NCBI RefSeq assembly: GCF_047501465.1
Contig: NZ_JAZDRL010000002.1
Coordinates: forward strand, 930,001 to 994,000
Length of the DNA: 64,000 nucleotides
Source: Pseudochelatococcus sp047501465
GTDB taxonomy: Bacteria; Pseudomonadota; Alphaproteobacteria; Rhizobiales; Beijerinckiaceae
Direction of reading: 5' to 3'
Each line of letters opens with the position of its first letter. The first letter of the stretch is position 1. Of this stretch, positions 1 through 8,640 are shown piece by piece. The notes beneath the pieces were generated by a model, which was given only the letters and a program-made list of their open reading frames with translations, was not told the DNA's origin and made no database searches. The translations under genes and the position numbers were made by a program.

Positions 1-1133
1 CGTACGCGACGTTGAGAGCCATCTGCGGCGGAGGAAATAATTGTTGGACCATCCTTGCGCGAGATTGTGTGTTCGTCGCTGACAATCCCGGGGCCAATAC
101 CGGCAGACTCGCCGCCCGCTGTCGGCACAGAGGCTGGATCAGCAATGTCTTCTGCATCACCGGGCGCAAGAGCTGGTACAGCTGCACGCTTTGCCTCTGC
201 CCTGGAAGCGGTCTTGCTGGATGTTTTAGGACGCGACAGCTCATCAGCCTTTTCAGCGGTGACGACGATATCGTTTTCGTGCCGGCCTATAAGCATTTCT
301 GCCCCTTGCAGTGCCTGTTCCCAGCTTTGGCCTGCTGGCACGCATGCTGCCTCAGCAATGCGCTTTTTCTGATAGACGAGTGCATTTGGCAGTGTGCTAT
401 AGGGCACGCCATAAGCGCTCTGCGCCCGCTCGATCGTGCCGCCCTGGCGCATAAAGAAAAGCTCAGTCTGCGTCGCAGGGCATTGCGCCTGGCAGACCTG
501 CTGCGCATGCTCCCGACCTCTGAATTGTGCACCGAGCGGAAAGAAGTAACCATCTGCCATTCGCACACAAACGGGTTGAGAGCCGCCCAGAGATTGATCT
601 TCGGCCAGATCTGTCATGGGTGCCGTACCACCGTCAGGATATGCCGGAGCGGCTTCATTCGATGCATTGCCGCCGAACAGGCGCTCAAAAAAGCCCTGTG
701 GTGGTGCCGGCTCATTTGCACAATTCTGATCAAGGGCAGCTTGCAGCTGCCGTCTGCGTGCCTGACTTCTGGGCCCGCCGCCAAGCTTGTCTGCAAATGA
801 AAGCATTTCATTCAAATTGGCCTGCATTTGTCGCATGCTGTCACGCAGCGGGGCGCACTCGCCCGGCGTTCGGTACATGTCAGAACGCGTGCAGCCAATT
901 TGATTGAAGTACTCGCGGGTTCGTTCCAGCTCCGCGCGTTGGCGCTGGGCTGCAACGAGGTATTCCTGCGCTCTGGGGTCAGCCGAACGTGAGATGCTGG
1001 AAAGTTCTGCGCGATAGCCCGCGCAATCAAAAGCCTGTGCCATAGCGCTGGACATGCCGACACCGGCGAAGCCAATCCCCGTGATAATGCTGAAGCCGGT
1101 TAGGGCAAGAGAAGCCCAGAATGTTTTTTTCAT
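1..1133 (-). CDS. DUF2865 domain secreted protein, C-terminus cut off by the window
   Basis: This frame is open from the start at 1133 to the window edge (about 377 codons) with no stop, so the C-terminus lies outside. The N-terminus is a signal peptide (MKKTFW, hydrophobic stretch, cleavage near AMA-QAFDC at about residue 34), which points to the periplasm or cell surface. A charged helical part follows (about residues 40-150), then the DUF2865 signature VCVRMADGYFFPL (about residues 189-201) with the conserved CQAQCPATQTELFF and AYGVPYSTLPNAL blocks. The tail is low in complexity and rich in Ala, Ser and Lys. DUF2865 proteins are common in Rhizobiales and their function is unknown. In-frame ATGs also exist at 1142 and 1157. 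None of the three has a clear ribosome site, so the start is uncertain by up to 8 codons. Confidence 0.8.
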   Translation of the reverse strand, partial: MKKTFWASLALTGFSIITGIGFAGVGMSSAMAQAFDCAGYRAELSSISRSADPRAQEYLVAAQRQRAELERTREYFNQIGCTRSDMYRTPGECAPLRDSMRQMQANLNEMLSFADKLGGGPRSQARRRQLQAALDQNCANEPAPPQGFFERLFGGNASNEAAPAYPDGGTAPMTDLAEDQSLGGSQPVCVRMADGYFFPLGAQFRGREHAQQVCQAQCPATQTELFFMRQGGTIERAQSAYGVPYSTLPNALVYQKKRIAEAACVPAGQSWEQALQGAEMLIGRHENDIVVTAEKADELSRPKTSSKTASRAEAKRAAVPALAPGDAEDIADPASVPTAGGESAGIGPGIVSDEHTISRKDGPTIISSAADGSQRRV

Positions 1134-1333
1134 CGGTTGCATGATCACTTTAATCATTCGTCGTCCGGCTTTTGGTGTGTTGCAGCAGTGCAGGGATTGT
1201 CTGTCACCCATGTAATTGTTTAGCATTATCAGTATGCTCACCGCCAGCTTTTCCGTAGCTTGCTTGCGGGATAATTCATCATGAAGCTGGCTCTACAGGC
1301 AAGGCTGTAGCCTAAGATGGAATGGCAGAAGCT

Positions 1334-1813
1334 TCAATCGTCCAGCAGGTCTTCGTTGATGGCATCTATGCCGGAGCGTTCCATGAGGTGGGCGATGATT
1401 CGTTCAAATGCAGCCAAGTCGGCCTCGGGCAGATCAGCGGTCAGTTGCTGTGAATATTCCAGCGCTGTCGGCACAATCATGGCGTAGGTGCTTGCGCCCT
1501 TTTCTGTCAGCGATAAAAATGCCTCGCGTCGATCACGCTCGTTTGCGCGGCGTACAAGCAAGCCTCGCTCCTCAAGCGTTGCAACAGCGCGCGAAACCTT
1601 GGTTTTATGCATCTGACTATGGGCGCCGATGTCCCGCGCAGTCATGGGGCCGAATTCGCCCAAGGTCGCAATCAGCCGCCATTCCGGAATGCCAAAGCCG
1701 AAGCGCTCTGTGTAGATACGATCGAGCCCGCCCGCCACAACATGGGCAAGTACGTTCAGGCGATAAGGCAGAAAGCGGCTAAGGGCCAACGGTTCTGCTG
1801 GATTGTCCGTCAT
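1334..1813 (-). CDS. MarR-family transcriptional regulator
   Basis: The 159-residue protein has the size and layout of MarR dimers: an N-terminal helical part, a winged helix-turn-helix at about residues 45-100 (ARDIGAHSQMHKTKVSRAV as the DNA-reading region, then LEERGLLVRRANERDRREAFLSLT with the typical wing residues DRR) and a C-terminal dimerisation helix. MarR proteins usually repress a neighbouring gene and respond to small phenolic or lipophilic ligands. No obvious target gene is adjacent, because the flanking genes are creA (divergent) and a DUF2865 gene. The 277 bases to creA could hold a shared control region. Family assignment is firm; ligand and targets are unknown. Confidence 0.88.
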   Translation of the reverse strand: MTDNPAEPLALSRFLPYRLNVLAHVVAGGLDRIYTERFGFGIPEWRLIATLGEFGPMTARDIGAHSQMHKTKVSRAVATLEERGLLVRRANERDRREAFLSLTEKGASTYAMIVPTALEYSQQLTADLPEADLAAFERIIAHLMERSGIDAINEDLLDD

Positions 1814-2090
1814 TATGCCTGTCTCGTCCTAAGAAAATAAAGGTCTCACCTCTTTAATCAGAGTGAGCGTATGCTTAAAGAAATACAGGTATCATTGGCC
1901 GGCGGCAATCCCATACGCGACAAATCTGTATCTTGACTAATACCCCCTGATCCACATGAAAAGCGGGTATAATACGCGAAAATGCGTTATGCCAATTGTC
2001 GTTGTGCATGATCTAGTCAGCGAAGTATCGTATTAAGCATCGCATGGCGCCATTCGCTGGTTGCATGCCATGAGGTGAGTTTGGAGGACT

Positions 2091-2615
2091 ATGATGCCCG
2101 GAATTAAGTTGCTCCGTCTGCTTGTCTTAGCCTTATTGGTTGGCGGGGCGGCGTTGTCATCTGCTCGTGCGGATGGCCCAGATCTTATTTTCAAAAAATC
2201 GACAGTCTGGAAAATGCTGACGCCAGACGATAAACTTGCTGTCTATGGTATTGATGATCCTGTCGTTTCTGGCGTTTCTTGTCATTATACCACGCCTGAG
2301 AGGGGCGGTGTGAAGGGCATGTTCGGTGTTGCAGAGGAGCTTTCGGACATCTCACTATCCTGCCATCAAGTAGGGCCGATCACCTTTAATGAGAAGTTTG
2401 CGCAGGGCGAGGAAGTATTCAGCGAACGACGCTCGTTGATTTTTAAGCGCATGCAGATCGTTCGTGGATGCGATGAAAAGCGGAATGTATTGGTTTATTT
2501 GGTTTATTCCGACAAAATCATCGAAGGTTCACCCAAAAATGCGACATCAGGCGTGCCAATTATGCCATGGGGCGAAGCCAATGCACCGCGTTGTGCTGAC
2601 TGGCTAAAGCGATAA
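2091..2615 (+). CDS. creA: CreA family secreted protein
   Basis: The 174-residue protein has a signal peptide (hydrophobic residues about 7-22, cleavage after SSARA) and matches the CreA family almost throughout: IFKKSTVWKMLTPDDKLAVY, GIDDPVVSGVSCHYTTPE, DISLSCHQVGPITF, RSLIFKRMQIVRGCDEKRN and YSDKIIEGSPKN. CreA is a small periplasmic protein of unknown activity, found in E. coli in the creABCD locus, but creBCD partners are not visible here. Three or four Cys residues could form disulfides. The ribosome site GGAGG lies 3 bases before the first ATG and 6 before the second ATG at 2094, so the second may be the true start. It appears monocistronic. Confidence 0.93.
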   Translation: MMPGIKLLRLLVLALLVGGAALSSARADGPDLIFKKSTVWKMLTPDDKLAVYGIDDPVVSGVSCHYTTPERGGVKGMFGVAEELSDISLSCHQVGPITFNEKFAQGEEVFSERRSLIFKRMQIVRGCDEKRNVLVYLVYSDKIIEGSPKNATSGVPIMPWGEANAPRCADWLKR

Positions 2616-2806
2616 TTGTCGCGAGCGTTGAAGTGCAGGTATCTTTGAAGTGTCGCAGACTTGCCATGCCCGTTTGCAGTTGTTACAAAGTGACGTCGTC
2701 AGGCGCAATGCTTGACCTTTTGGAGGACGTGAGCGTGGGCCATTCCCGCTCTACAGGTGCGAAGACAAGCTTGGTCGCGGACAATATCCGCGCCGCTGCT
2801 GCATTT

Positions 2807-2863
2807 ATGCGTCCTTCTTTTTACCTATCGTTTCTTGCTAGCCTCCTGCTTAGCTGCCCCTGA
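2807..2863 (+). CDS. Possible leucine leader peptide upstream of leuA
   Basis: An 18-codon frame starting at ATG 2807 reads MRPSFYLSFLASLLLSCP. Five of 18 codons are Leu, three of them in a row just before the stop, which is the pattern of attenuation leader peptides. It lies 180 bases before leuA, and the stop codon is embedded in the left arm of a hairpin at 2857-2895. Against it: no clear ribosome site precedes the ATG, and I cannot see a classic terminator with a U-run before leuA. The same frame also extends upstream as a longer open stretch. The assignment is an inference from position and composition. Confidence 0.35.
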   Translation: MRPSFYLSFLASLLLSCP

Positions 2864-2895
2864 GGCCGACTGGGCTTTGCCTGGGCCTTGAGGGG
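2857..2895 (+). promoter_or_regulatory. Hairpin overlapping the leader stop codon (possible attenuator)
   Basis: CCCCTGAGGCC at 2857-2867 pairs with GGCCTTGAGGGG at 2884-2895, giving two 5-bp stem blocks around a small bulge. The TGA of the Leu-rich leader frame is inside the left arm, so ribosome stalling on the Leu codons could change this fold. No T-run follows directly, so it is not a simple terminator. Confidence 0.35.
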
Positions 2896-2912
2896 AGCAT
2901 CTGCCAGTCAGA

Positions 2913-2932
2913 CGCGATAAATCTTTATCGCG
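2913..2932. promoter_or_regulatory. 20-bp perfect palindrome upstream of leuA
   Basis: CGCGATAAA at 2913-2921 is followed after 2 bases by its exact complement TTTATCGCG. The short 2-base centre fits an operator for a dimeric protein better than an RNA hairpin. It ends 110 bases before the leuA start. The binding protein is unknown. Confidence 0.4.
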
Positions 2933-3042
2933 CATTGGCCCAGCAAATTGATTTTGCATCAAAATTATCCAATAAAACGGTATGCTTTCTTGGAATTGAT
3001 GCTGTAGCAAGATGATTGAATTCAGCTCAGGAGATCTGGCCT

Positions 3043-4635
3043 ATGAATCCCGCAGAAAACAGCAGCACGGCAGCAAACGGCGCCTCTGCGCGCGGCGCGA
3101 AAGACCACATCGTTATTTTTGACACCACCTTGCGTGACGGTGAGCAATGTCCAGGCGCATCGATGACCTTCGAGGAAAAGTTGCAGGTTGCGACACTCCT
3201 TGACGATATGGGCGTTGATGTTATCGAAGCAGGTTTTCCCATTGCTTCTGATGGCGACTTTGAATCAGTGCGCGAGATTGCCAAAACGGTGAAACGTTCG
3301 GTTATCTGTGGTTTGGCGCGTGCAAATCCGGGAGATATTGATCGCGCTGGTGAGGCAATTAAGCCGGCTGCTCGTGGACGTATTCATACTTTTATCGGCA
3401 CCTCGCCCTTGCATCGCCAGTTCCAGTTACAGCTTGATCAGGAACAGGTATACGAGCGGGTTATTTCATCAGTAACGCGTGCGCGCAATTACACCGATGA
3501 TGTGGAATGGTCGCCGATGGATGCGACCCGCACCGAGCATGATTTTCTCTGCAGGGTTATAGAAGCCGCCATCAAAGCTGGCGCGACCACGATCAATGTG
3601 CCAGACACCGTCGGTTATGCGACACCGGAAGAGTATTTCGAGCTCATTCGCATGCTGATTGAGCGCGTGCCGAATTCCGATAAAGCGATTTTCTCGACCC
3701 ATTGTCATGATGATCTGGGCTTGGCGGTTGCTAACTCACTTGCCGGTGTGCGTGCGGGTGCGCGCCAGATCGAGTGCACCATCAATGGCTTGGGTGAACG
3801 GGCTGGCAATGCAGCGCTGGAAGAGGTGGTGATGGCCATTCGAACGCGCGGCGACATCATGCCGTTTGAAACGGGCATCGACTCGACGCATCTCATGCGT
3901 GCTTCGAAGCTGATTTCGACCGTCACGTCATTTCCCGTACAATACAATAAAGCCATCATAGGTCGGAATGCTTTTGCGCATGAAAGCGGCATTCACCAGG
4001 ATGGTGTACTGAAGAATGCTGAGACATATGAAATCATGACTCCGGAATCTGTGGGCGTTACCAAGAACGCGCTTGTTATGGGCAAGCACTCTGGCCGCCA
4101 TGCGTTCCGCGAAAAGTTGAAGGATTTGGGCTTCAGTTTGGGCGAGAATGCGCTTGAAGAAGTATTCAAGCGCTTCAAAGATTTGGCTGATCGTAAGAAG
4201 GATGTCTACGATGAGGATATTGAGGCGCTGGTCGGTGATGAAATTCTGACAGCCCATGATCGTGTGAAGCTGGTGTCATTATCGATTGTTGCTGGCACGC
4301 GCGGGCCACAGCGCGCGACGATCCGGCTTGATATCGATGGCACGGAGCGCATGGAAGAGGCGGAAGGTAACGGGCCCGTTGATGCGGTGTTCAACGTTAT
4401 CAAGAAACTGGTGCCGCATGAAGCCACGCTTGAGCTCTATCAGGTGCATGCCGTGACAGGCGGTACTGATGCGCAGGCTGAAGTCTCAATACGATTGAAG
4501 GCAGATAATGGAGAGGTTACGGGGCGCGGTGCGGACCCGGATACATTGGTGGCATCAGCGCGTGCATACCTGTCAGCACTCAATCGGCTTCGCGCTCGAG
4601 TAGCAAGAACGCACGCTCATGCTGCAACGCCTTGA
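3043..4635 (+). CDS. leuA: 2-isopropylmalate synthase
   Basis: LeuA condenses acetyl-CoA with 2-oxoisovalerate in the first committed step of leucine synthesis. The 530-residue protein has the DRE-TIM metallolyase motif FDTTLRDGEQCPG near residue 25, the metal-binding THCHDDLG near residue 219, and the GKHSGRHAF linker followed by a C-terminal LeuA dimerisation domain that normally binds leucine for feedback inhibition. Length fits the long (type 1) form. An upstream TTG at 3016 is in frame, but CAGGAG at 3028-3033 is spaced 9 bases from the ATG at 3043, so 3043 is chosen. The 5' region carries leader-peptide and palindrome candidates. A strong hairpin ends the transcript. Confidence 0.96.
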   Translation: MNPAENSSTAANGASARGAKDHIVIFDTTLRDGEQCPGASMTFEEKLQVATLLDDMGVDVIEAGFPIASDGDFESVREIAKTVKRSVICGLARANPGDIDRAGEAIKPAARGRIHTFIGTSPLHRQFQLQLDQEQVYERVISSVTRARNYTDDVEWSPMDATRTEHDFLCRVIEAAIKAGATTINVPDTVGYATPEEYFELIRMLIERVPNSDKAIFSTHCHDDLGLAVANSLAGVRAGARQIECTINGLGERAGNAALEEVVMAIRTRGDIMPFETGIDSTHLMRASKLISTVTSFPVQYNKAIIGRNAFAHESGIHQDGVLKNAETYEIMTPESVGVTKNALVMGKHSGRHAFREKLKDLGFSLGENALEEVFKRFKDLADRKKDVYDEDIEALVGDEILTAHDRVKLVSLSIVAGTRGPQRATIRLDIDGTERMEEAEGNGPVDAVFNVIKKLVPHEATLELYQVHAVTGGTDAQAEVSIRLKADNGEVTGRGADPDTLVASARAYLSALNRLRARVARTHAHAATP

Positions 4636-4652
4636 TATATAGTGTGCTTCTA

Positions 4653-4690
4653 GGAGCGCCGCATAATAAGCTGCGGCGCTCCATTTATAG
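4653..4690 (+). terminator. Terminator after leuA
   Basis: An 11-bp perfect stem (GGAGCGCCGCA at 4653-4663 with TGCGGCGCTCC at 4672-4682) and an 8-base loop follow the leuA stop by 17 bases. Only a short AT-rich stretch comes after, without a long T-run. Confidence 0.75.
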
Positions 4691-4741
4691 TATGCTATAA
4701 TTGATAAGATTTTAGATTGTTTTCTTGAAAGTATAATTGAG

Positions 4742-5215
4742 ATGTCAGATGTTTCTTTTTCCGGATTTTTAACAAATCTGCAATATCGTTTAGAATGCGT
4801 GCAGGATTCCATTCCACCTTTACCTGAGTTGGTAGCTGAAATTGCTGCTACAACAACCGGTAATGATAGTGTTGGTTTGTCTCGTGATGGACGAACAGTG
4901 CGGTGGATGCGGAGTGTTCAGAATGTATTCATTCAGCTCGGCGCTGTGCCAGTTGCTATTTTGGGCGTGCTTCCAGGTTATTTCGCTGGCACTTTCGCAG
5001 TGGCGTACACTGCGGGCCCTTTGAGCTCAATGGCTTCTTCGCCACGAACAGAAGATGCATTTTATCGTGCGTTTAGAGGCACGGTTGAGTATTGCGCGGT
5101 GTTCGGTGGTGCTGTGGGGGCCGTTGTTGGTAGCATTATTGTCAGTGTTGTGGTTCCGCCAATATCCGGTGCTGTTAATCTAATAGATAACTTGCGCCAG
5201 CGATACCACGGGTGA
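4742..5215 (+). CDS. Hypothetical membrane protein
   Basis: A 157-residue protein that I do not recognise. Residues 1-60 are polar. Two hydrophobic segments follow, at about 63-90 (QLGAVPVAILGVLPGYFAGTF) and about 117-146 (FGGAVGAVVGSIIVSVVVPPI); the second is rich in small residues (a glycine-zipper pattern). The C-terminus is short and basic, so a hairpin-like insertion in the inner membrane with both ends in the cytoplasm is plausible. The start region is AT-rich with only a weak ribosome site. It sits alone between the leuA terminator and another small gene, and its codon use looks a little more AT-rich than the neighbours. Confidence 0.6.
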   Translation: MSDVSFSGFLTNLQYRLECVQDSIPPLPELVAEIAATTTGNDSVGLSRDGRTVRWMRSVQNVFIQLGAVPVAILGVLPGYFAGTFAVAYTAGPLSSMASSPRTEDAFYRAFRGTVEYCAVFGGAVGAVVGSIIVSVVVPPISGAVNLIDNLRQRYHG

Positions 5216-5310
5216 GCTATTGCTGCTGATTAATGCCAGGCCTTTCTTTGCGTTATGAGATCATTCACTTATTCCCGCCATCGTGAAAGGCAGGAAAGGG
5301 GTTGATCGTT

Positions 5311-5625
5311 ATGGGATTTTTCGCGCGTTGTATAATTGCGGTTGGCATTATCTATTGGCTCTCACCTGAGCCTGTGGACTACGGCTCGCATTATCATATC
5401 GGCCTTGAGGCAGATCTCGCGAAAGACCATGCAGCCAAGGTTCTGGCCGCGCTTGTAAATACGGATATGCAGGCAGGTGCTTCGCGGGATGATATTGAGG
5501 AACTTGCCGTCAAAGCCGGGAAAGCGCTTGCGGCACTCGACCCAGAAACACGCAAGGCTTTAATCGACCAATATTTTGCGCAACGCCAAAGCAATCACTC
5601 GGTTCTGCGTGGTATTCTCAATTGA
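5311..5625 (+). CDS. Small single-span membrane protein, unknown function
   Basis: A 104-residue protein with one N-terminal hydrophobic segment (GFFARCIIAVGIIYWLSP, residues 2-19) and a soluble helical remainder. The pattern resembles small Rhizobiales proteins that start with one membrane span ending in a proline (the DUF5330-like type), but the match is loose. A TTG at 5302 is in frame; AAAGGGG at 5295-5301 is 9 bases before the ATG at 5311, so 5311 is preferred. It is convergent with the DAHP synthase gene and shares a two-way terminator with it. Confidence 0.6.
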   Translation: MGFFARCIIAVGIIYWLSPEPVDYGSHYHIGLEADLAKDHAAKVLAALVNTDMQAGASRDDIEELAVKAGKALAALDPETRKALIDQYFAQRQSNHSVLRGILN

Positions 5626-5627
5626 AA

Positions 5628-5650
5628 AGGGCCAGTTTGTGACTGGCCCT
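5628..5650. terminator. Two-way terminator between convergent genes
   Basis: AGGGCCAGT (5628-5636) pairs with ACTGGCCCT (5642-5650) around a 5-base loop. On the minus strand the stem is followed by TTTTCAATT, so it best serves the DAHP synthase gene, and the plus-strand small gene can use it too. Confidence 0.8.
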
Positions 5651-5655
5651 ATTGC

Positions 5656-7041
5656 TTATTCAGCTGCTTCTGCAGGCGATTGGCGCGCGCGCAATAAACG
5701 CTCCTGCTTCAAACGCTCTGCCACCAGGAAGGTAACATCAAGCGCTTGCTCCGCATTCAACCGCGGATCGCAATGTGTGTGGTAGCGATCGGAAAGCTGA
5801 TCAGCTGTTAGCGGGCGTCCGCCGCCCGTGCACTCGGTTACATTGCGGCCTGTCATCTCAAGATGAATGCCGCCCGCATGCGTGCCCTCAGCATGATGCA
5901 CGTTGAAGAAGCTATCGATCTCACCTACGATCCGCTCAAACGGCCGTGTCTTGTAGCCATTGGCGGTAACAGTGTTGCCGTGCATTGGATCGCATGACCA
6001 GACGACGCTGCGCCCTTCTGCCTTAACTGCGCGTACAAGTGGCGGCAGGCCGTCCAGCACTTTGTCCGAACCAAACCGCGCGATCAGCGTCAAACGGCCC
6101 GGCTCATTCTCTGGATTGAGCGCGTCGATCAGGCGCAGCAGTTCATCCGGAGACAGTGAGGGGCCGCATTTCAGGCCAATCGGGTTCTTGATGCCGCGGA
6201 AAAACTCGACATGGGCATGGTCTAGCTGGCGTGTGCGGTCGCCAATCCAGAGCATATGGCCAGATGTTGCATACCAATCGCCAGAGGTGGAATCGACACG
6301 CGTCATCGCTTCTTCATAACCAAGCAGCAGCGCTTCATGGCTGGTGTAAAGCTGTGTGGCGCGCATTTCCGGGTTCAATTCGGGGTCGATGCCACATGCG
6401 CGCATGAAGTCGAGCGCTTCCGTGATGCGGTCCGCAATTTCCTGATAGCGGTTTGACAGCGGGCTGTCCTGCACGAAGCTCAGCATCCAGCGGTGGGCAT
6501 TATCGAGATTGGCGTAGCCACCGTTGGTAAATGCACGCAACAGATTCAACGTTGCAGCCGATTGGCGGAACGCCTTCAACTGGCGGTGAGGGTCCGGCGT
6601 ACGCGCTTCTTCGGTGAAGTCAATGCCATTGACGATATCGCCCCGGTAGCTTGGATGTGAAACACCTTCCACAGTTTCGGTCGCTGAAGAACGCGGCTTG
6701 GCGAACTGGCCTGCAACGCGACCAACTTTAACGACAGGCAGACCGCCAGCGTAAGTCAGCACCACGGCCATTTGCAGGAACAGGCGCAGAAAATCGCGGA
6801 TGTTATCGGCTGAATGTTCTGCAAAGCTTTCAGCGCAATCGCCGCCCTGTAAAAGAAAAGCCTTACCCTCAGCCACACGTGCCAATTGGCGTTTTAGCTG
6901 GCGGGCTTCACCAGCAAAGACAAGTGGAGGGAATGAGGCAAGCTGTTTTTCAACGGCTGCCAACGCCTCCTGATCAGGATAGAAGGGCACCTGCTGGACA
7001 GGTTTTGATCTCCAGCTTGATGGCGTCCAACGCTCCGTCAT
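5656..7041 (-). CDS. aroG: Class II 3-deoxy-7-phosphoheptulonate synthase
   Basis: This enzyme joins phosphoenolpyruvate and erythrose 4-phosphate in the first step of the shikimate pathway. The 461-residue length and the start MTERWTPSSWRSKPVQQVP are typical of the plant-like class II family, unrelated in length to the 350-residue E. coli type. Conserved blocks include LLQGGDCAESF, the metal and substrate region GLKCGPSLSPDELL, CDPMHGNT and GIHLEMTGRNVTECTGG. A frame extension begins at 7074, but AGGAG lies 8 bases before the ATG at 7041, so the shorter start is used. It is transcribed alone, downstream of gor, and ends in the shared terminator. Confidence 0.95.
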   Translation of the reverse strand: MTERWTPSSWRSKPVQQVPFYPDQEALAAVEKQLASFPPLVFAGEARQLKRQLARVAEGKAFLLQGGDCAESFAEHSADNIRDFLRLFLQMAVVLTYAGGLPVVKVGRVAGQFAKPRSSATETVEGVSHPSYRGDIVNGIDFTEEARTPDPHRQLKAFRQSAATLNLLRAFTNGGYANLDNAHRWMLSFVQDSPLSNRYQEIADRITEALDFMRACGIDPELNPEMRATQLYTSHEALLLGYEEAMTRVDSTSGDWYATSGHMLWIGDRTRQLDHAHVEFFRGIKNPIGLKCGPSLSPDELLRLIDALNPENEPGRLTLIARFGSDKVLDGLPPLVRAVKAEGRSVVWSCDPMHGNTVTANGYKTRPFERIVGEIDSFFNVHHAEGTHAGGIHLEMTGRNVTECTGGGRPLTADQLSDRYHTHCDPRLNAEQALDVTFLVAERLKQERLLRARQSPAEAAE

Positions 7042-7143
7042 AACATGCTCTCCTGCTCGCGAAATCACCCGCATTCCGGTCTATAACGCATAAAGCGCGC
7101 CCCGAAACAAGAGCGAATGCTGATACCCTGTCACACGCTGCCT

Positions 7144-8511
7144 TCATGCGACAGGCTTGCGCATTGTCACCAGTTCTTCAGCAGCAGATGGATGCACGGC
7201 GATGGTGCGATCGAAATCAGCTTTCGTGGCGCCCATGGTGACAGCAATGCCCGCAAGCTGGATCATCTCGCCAGCAACATCGCCCATGATATGCACACCG
7301 AGCACCTTATCAGTAGCCTTGTCGACCACAATCTTCATCAGCACGCGCTCGTTAGAGCCTGAAAGGGTTGCTTTCATTGCGCGGAAGGAGGTGCGGAAGA
7401 TCAGCACATCTCCATATTGTGCGCGTGCCTGCGTCTCTGACAGGCCAACGGTGCCGATTTCAGGTGTTGAGAACACAGCTGTCGGAATGATGGAATGATC
7501 TACCTGCCAACTTTTACCACCAAATAGGGTATCGGCAAAAGCATGTCCTTCGCGGATGGCGATGGGGGTTAAATTCACACGATCCGTAACATCGCCGACG
7601 GCATAAATAGAGGGCACATTGGTGCATGAATCAGCATTGACAATGATTGCGCCATTGGCCCTCTGCGCCACGCCCAAAGCTTTCAGACCAAGGCCTGATA
7701 CATTCGGGCGACGCCCCAGCGCAGACATGACCGCATCAACAGTGATCTGTGTGCCGTCAGACAAGCTGACTACGAGCTCTTGATCATTAGCCCCGCGCGC
7801 AATGCTGGTGATTGTTCGCAATGGCAGCAGCTTGATGCCGCGTGCTGTGTAGGCTGCACCCAACGCGTAACGGAGGTCATCATCGAAGCCACGCAGCAAT
7901 GCATCGCCACGGTAGATCATTGCAGTTTCAGCGCCAAGACCAGCGAATATCCCTGCAAATTCAACCGCAATATAACCAGCGCCTGCCACGAGCACGCGCT
8001 TCGGCATGGCGGGCAGGTAAAATACCTCATTCGAGGTCATCATAAGCTCAGCGCCGGGAAAGGTTGCTTCTAATGAAGGCGTTCCACCGGTTGCGATCAG
8101 GATGGTTCTTGCGCGAACACGTGCACCCGTTGCCAGCACGTGCACCGTGTGCGCATCCTCAATCTCTGCACGGGATTTGATAATGGTGACGCCCGCAGCT
8201 TCAAGCGTATTGGCGTAGATTGCCTCCAGCCGGTTAATCTCGGCGTCTTTGTTGCGGATCAGCGTGGGCCAATCAAAAGATGCTTCACCCACGGTCCAGC
8301 CGAAACCGGCTGAATCAGCGAACGCATCAGGAAAGCGGCTGGCGTAGACGAGAAGTTTTTTGGGCACGCAGCCGCGGATAACACAAGTGCCACCGTAGCG
8401 GAATTCTTCCGCCAGCATGACTTTCGCGCCATAACCTGCAGCAATCCGCGCCGCACGCACGCCGCCTGAACCTCCGCCGATAACGAAAAGATCAACATCA
8501 AACGATCCCAT
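7144..8511 (-). CDS. gor: Glutathione-disulfide reductase
   Basis: This is a 455-residue flavoprotein that reduces oxidised glutathione with NADPH in the cytoplasm. FAD binding is shown by IGGGSGGVRAARIA near the N-terminus. The redox-active disulfide is GGTCVIRGCVPKK (about residues 41-53). The NADPH fold VLVAGAGYIAVEFAG is in the middle, the second FAD motif is YAVGDVTD, and the C-terminal dimer domain supplies the catalytic histidine in HPSAAEE (HPTAAEE in most relatives). AGGAG precedes the ATG. About 100 bases separate it from the DAHP synthase start, so they may be separately transcribed. Confidence 0.95.
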   Translation of the reverse strand: MGSFDVDLFVIGGGSGGVRAARIAAGYGAKVMLAEEFRYGGTCVIRGCVPKKLLVYASRFPDAFADSAGFGWTVGEASFDWPTLIRNKDAEINRLEAIYANTLEAAGVTIIKSRAEIEDAHTVHVLATGARVRARTILIATGGTPSLEATFPGAELMMTSNEVFYLPAMPKRVLVAGAGYIAVEFAGIFAGLGAETAMIYRGDALLRGFDDDLRYALGAAYTARGIKLLPLRTITSIARGANDQELVVSLSDGTQITVDAVMSALGRRPNVSGLGLKALGVAQRANGAIIVNADSCTNVPSIYAVGDVTDRVNLTPIAIREGHAFADTLFGGKSWQVDHSIIPTAVFSTPEIGTVGLSETQARAQYGDVLIFRTSFRAMKATLSGSNERVLMKIVVDKATDKVLGVHIMGDVAGEMIQLAGIAVTMGATKADFDRTIAVHPSAAEELVTMRKPVA

Positions 8512-8640
8512 CGATATCTCCTTGAGGGGGGCAGGTAAACCATATCAGGTTGTCTGATACGGCGCGGTGTTCGCGTAGCCCCGATATAGGTTTCAGACCT
8601 GACGATTGCCAGATCTGAGCCGTTCCGGGTCTTATCGATC

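Larger units (their letters stand above)
2616..3042 (+). other. leuA leader region with no full-length gene
   Basis: These 427 bases between creA and leuA hold no convincing full-length gene. They contain a short Leu-rich reading frame (2807-2863), a GC-rich hairpin that overlaps its stop (2857-2895) and a perfect palindrome (2913-2932). These are described separately and suggest leucine-responsive control of leuA. Confidence 0.5.

Noticed and set aside
12..800. Open frame of 262 codons on the plus strand at the window start
   Set aside because: It is antisense to the DUF2865 gene, has a Cys/Ala/Arg-rich composition with no domain, and disappears outside that gene.
1934..1976. TTGACT and TATAAT before creA as a sigma-70 promoter
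   Set aside because: The two boxes are 29 bases apart, too far for one promoter.
2633..2863. 76-codon frame upstream of leuA
   Set aside because: Only its last 18 codons look meaningful (Leu-rich leader candidate); the rest has no ribosome site and no pattern.
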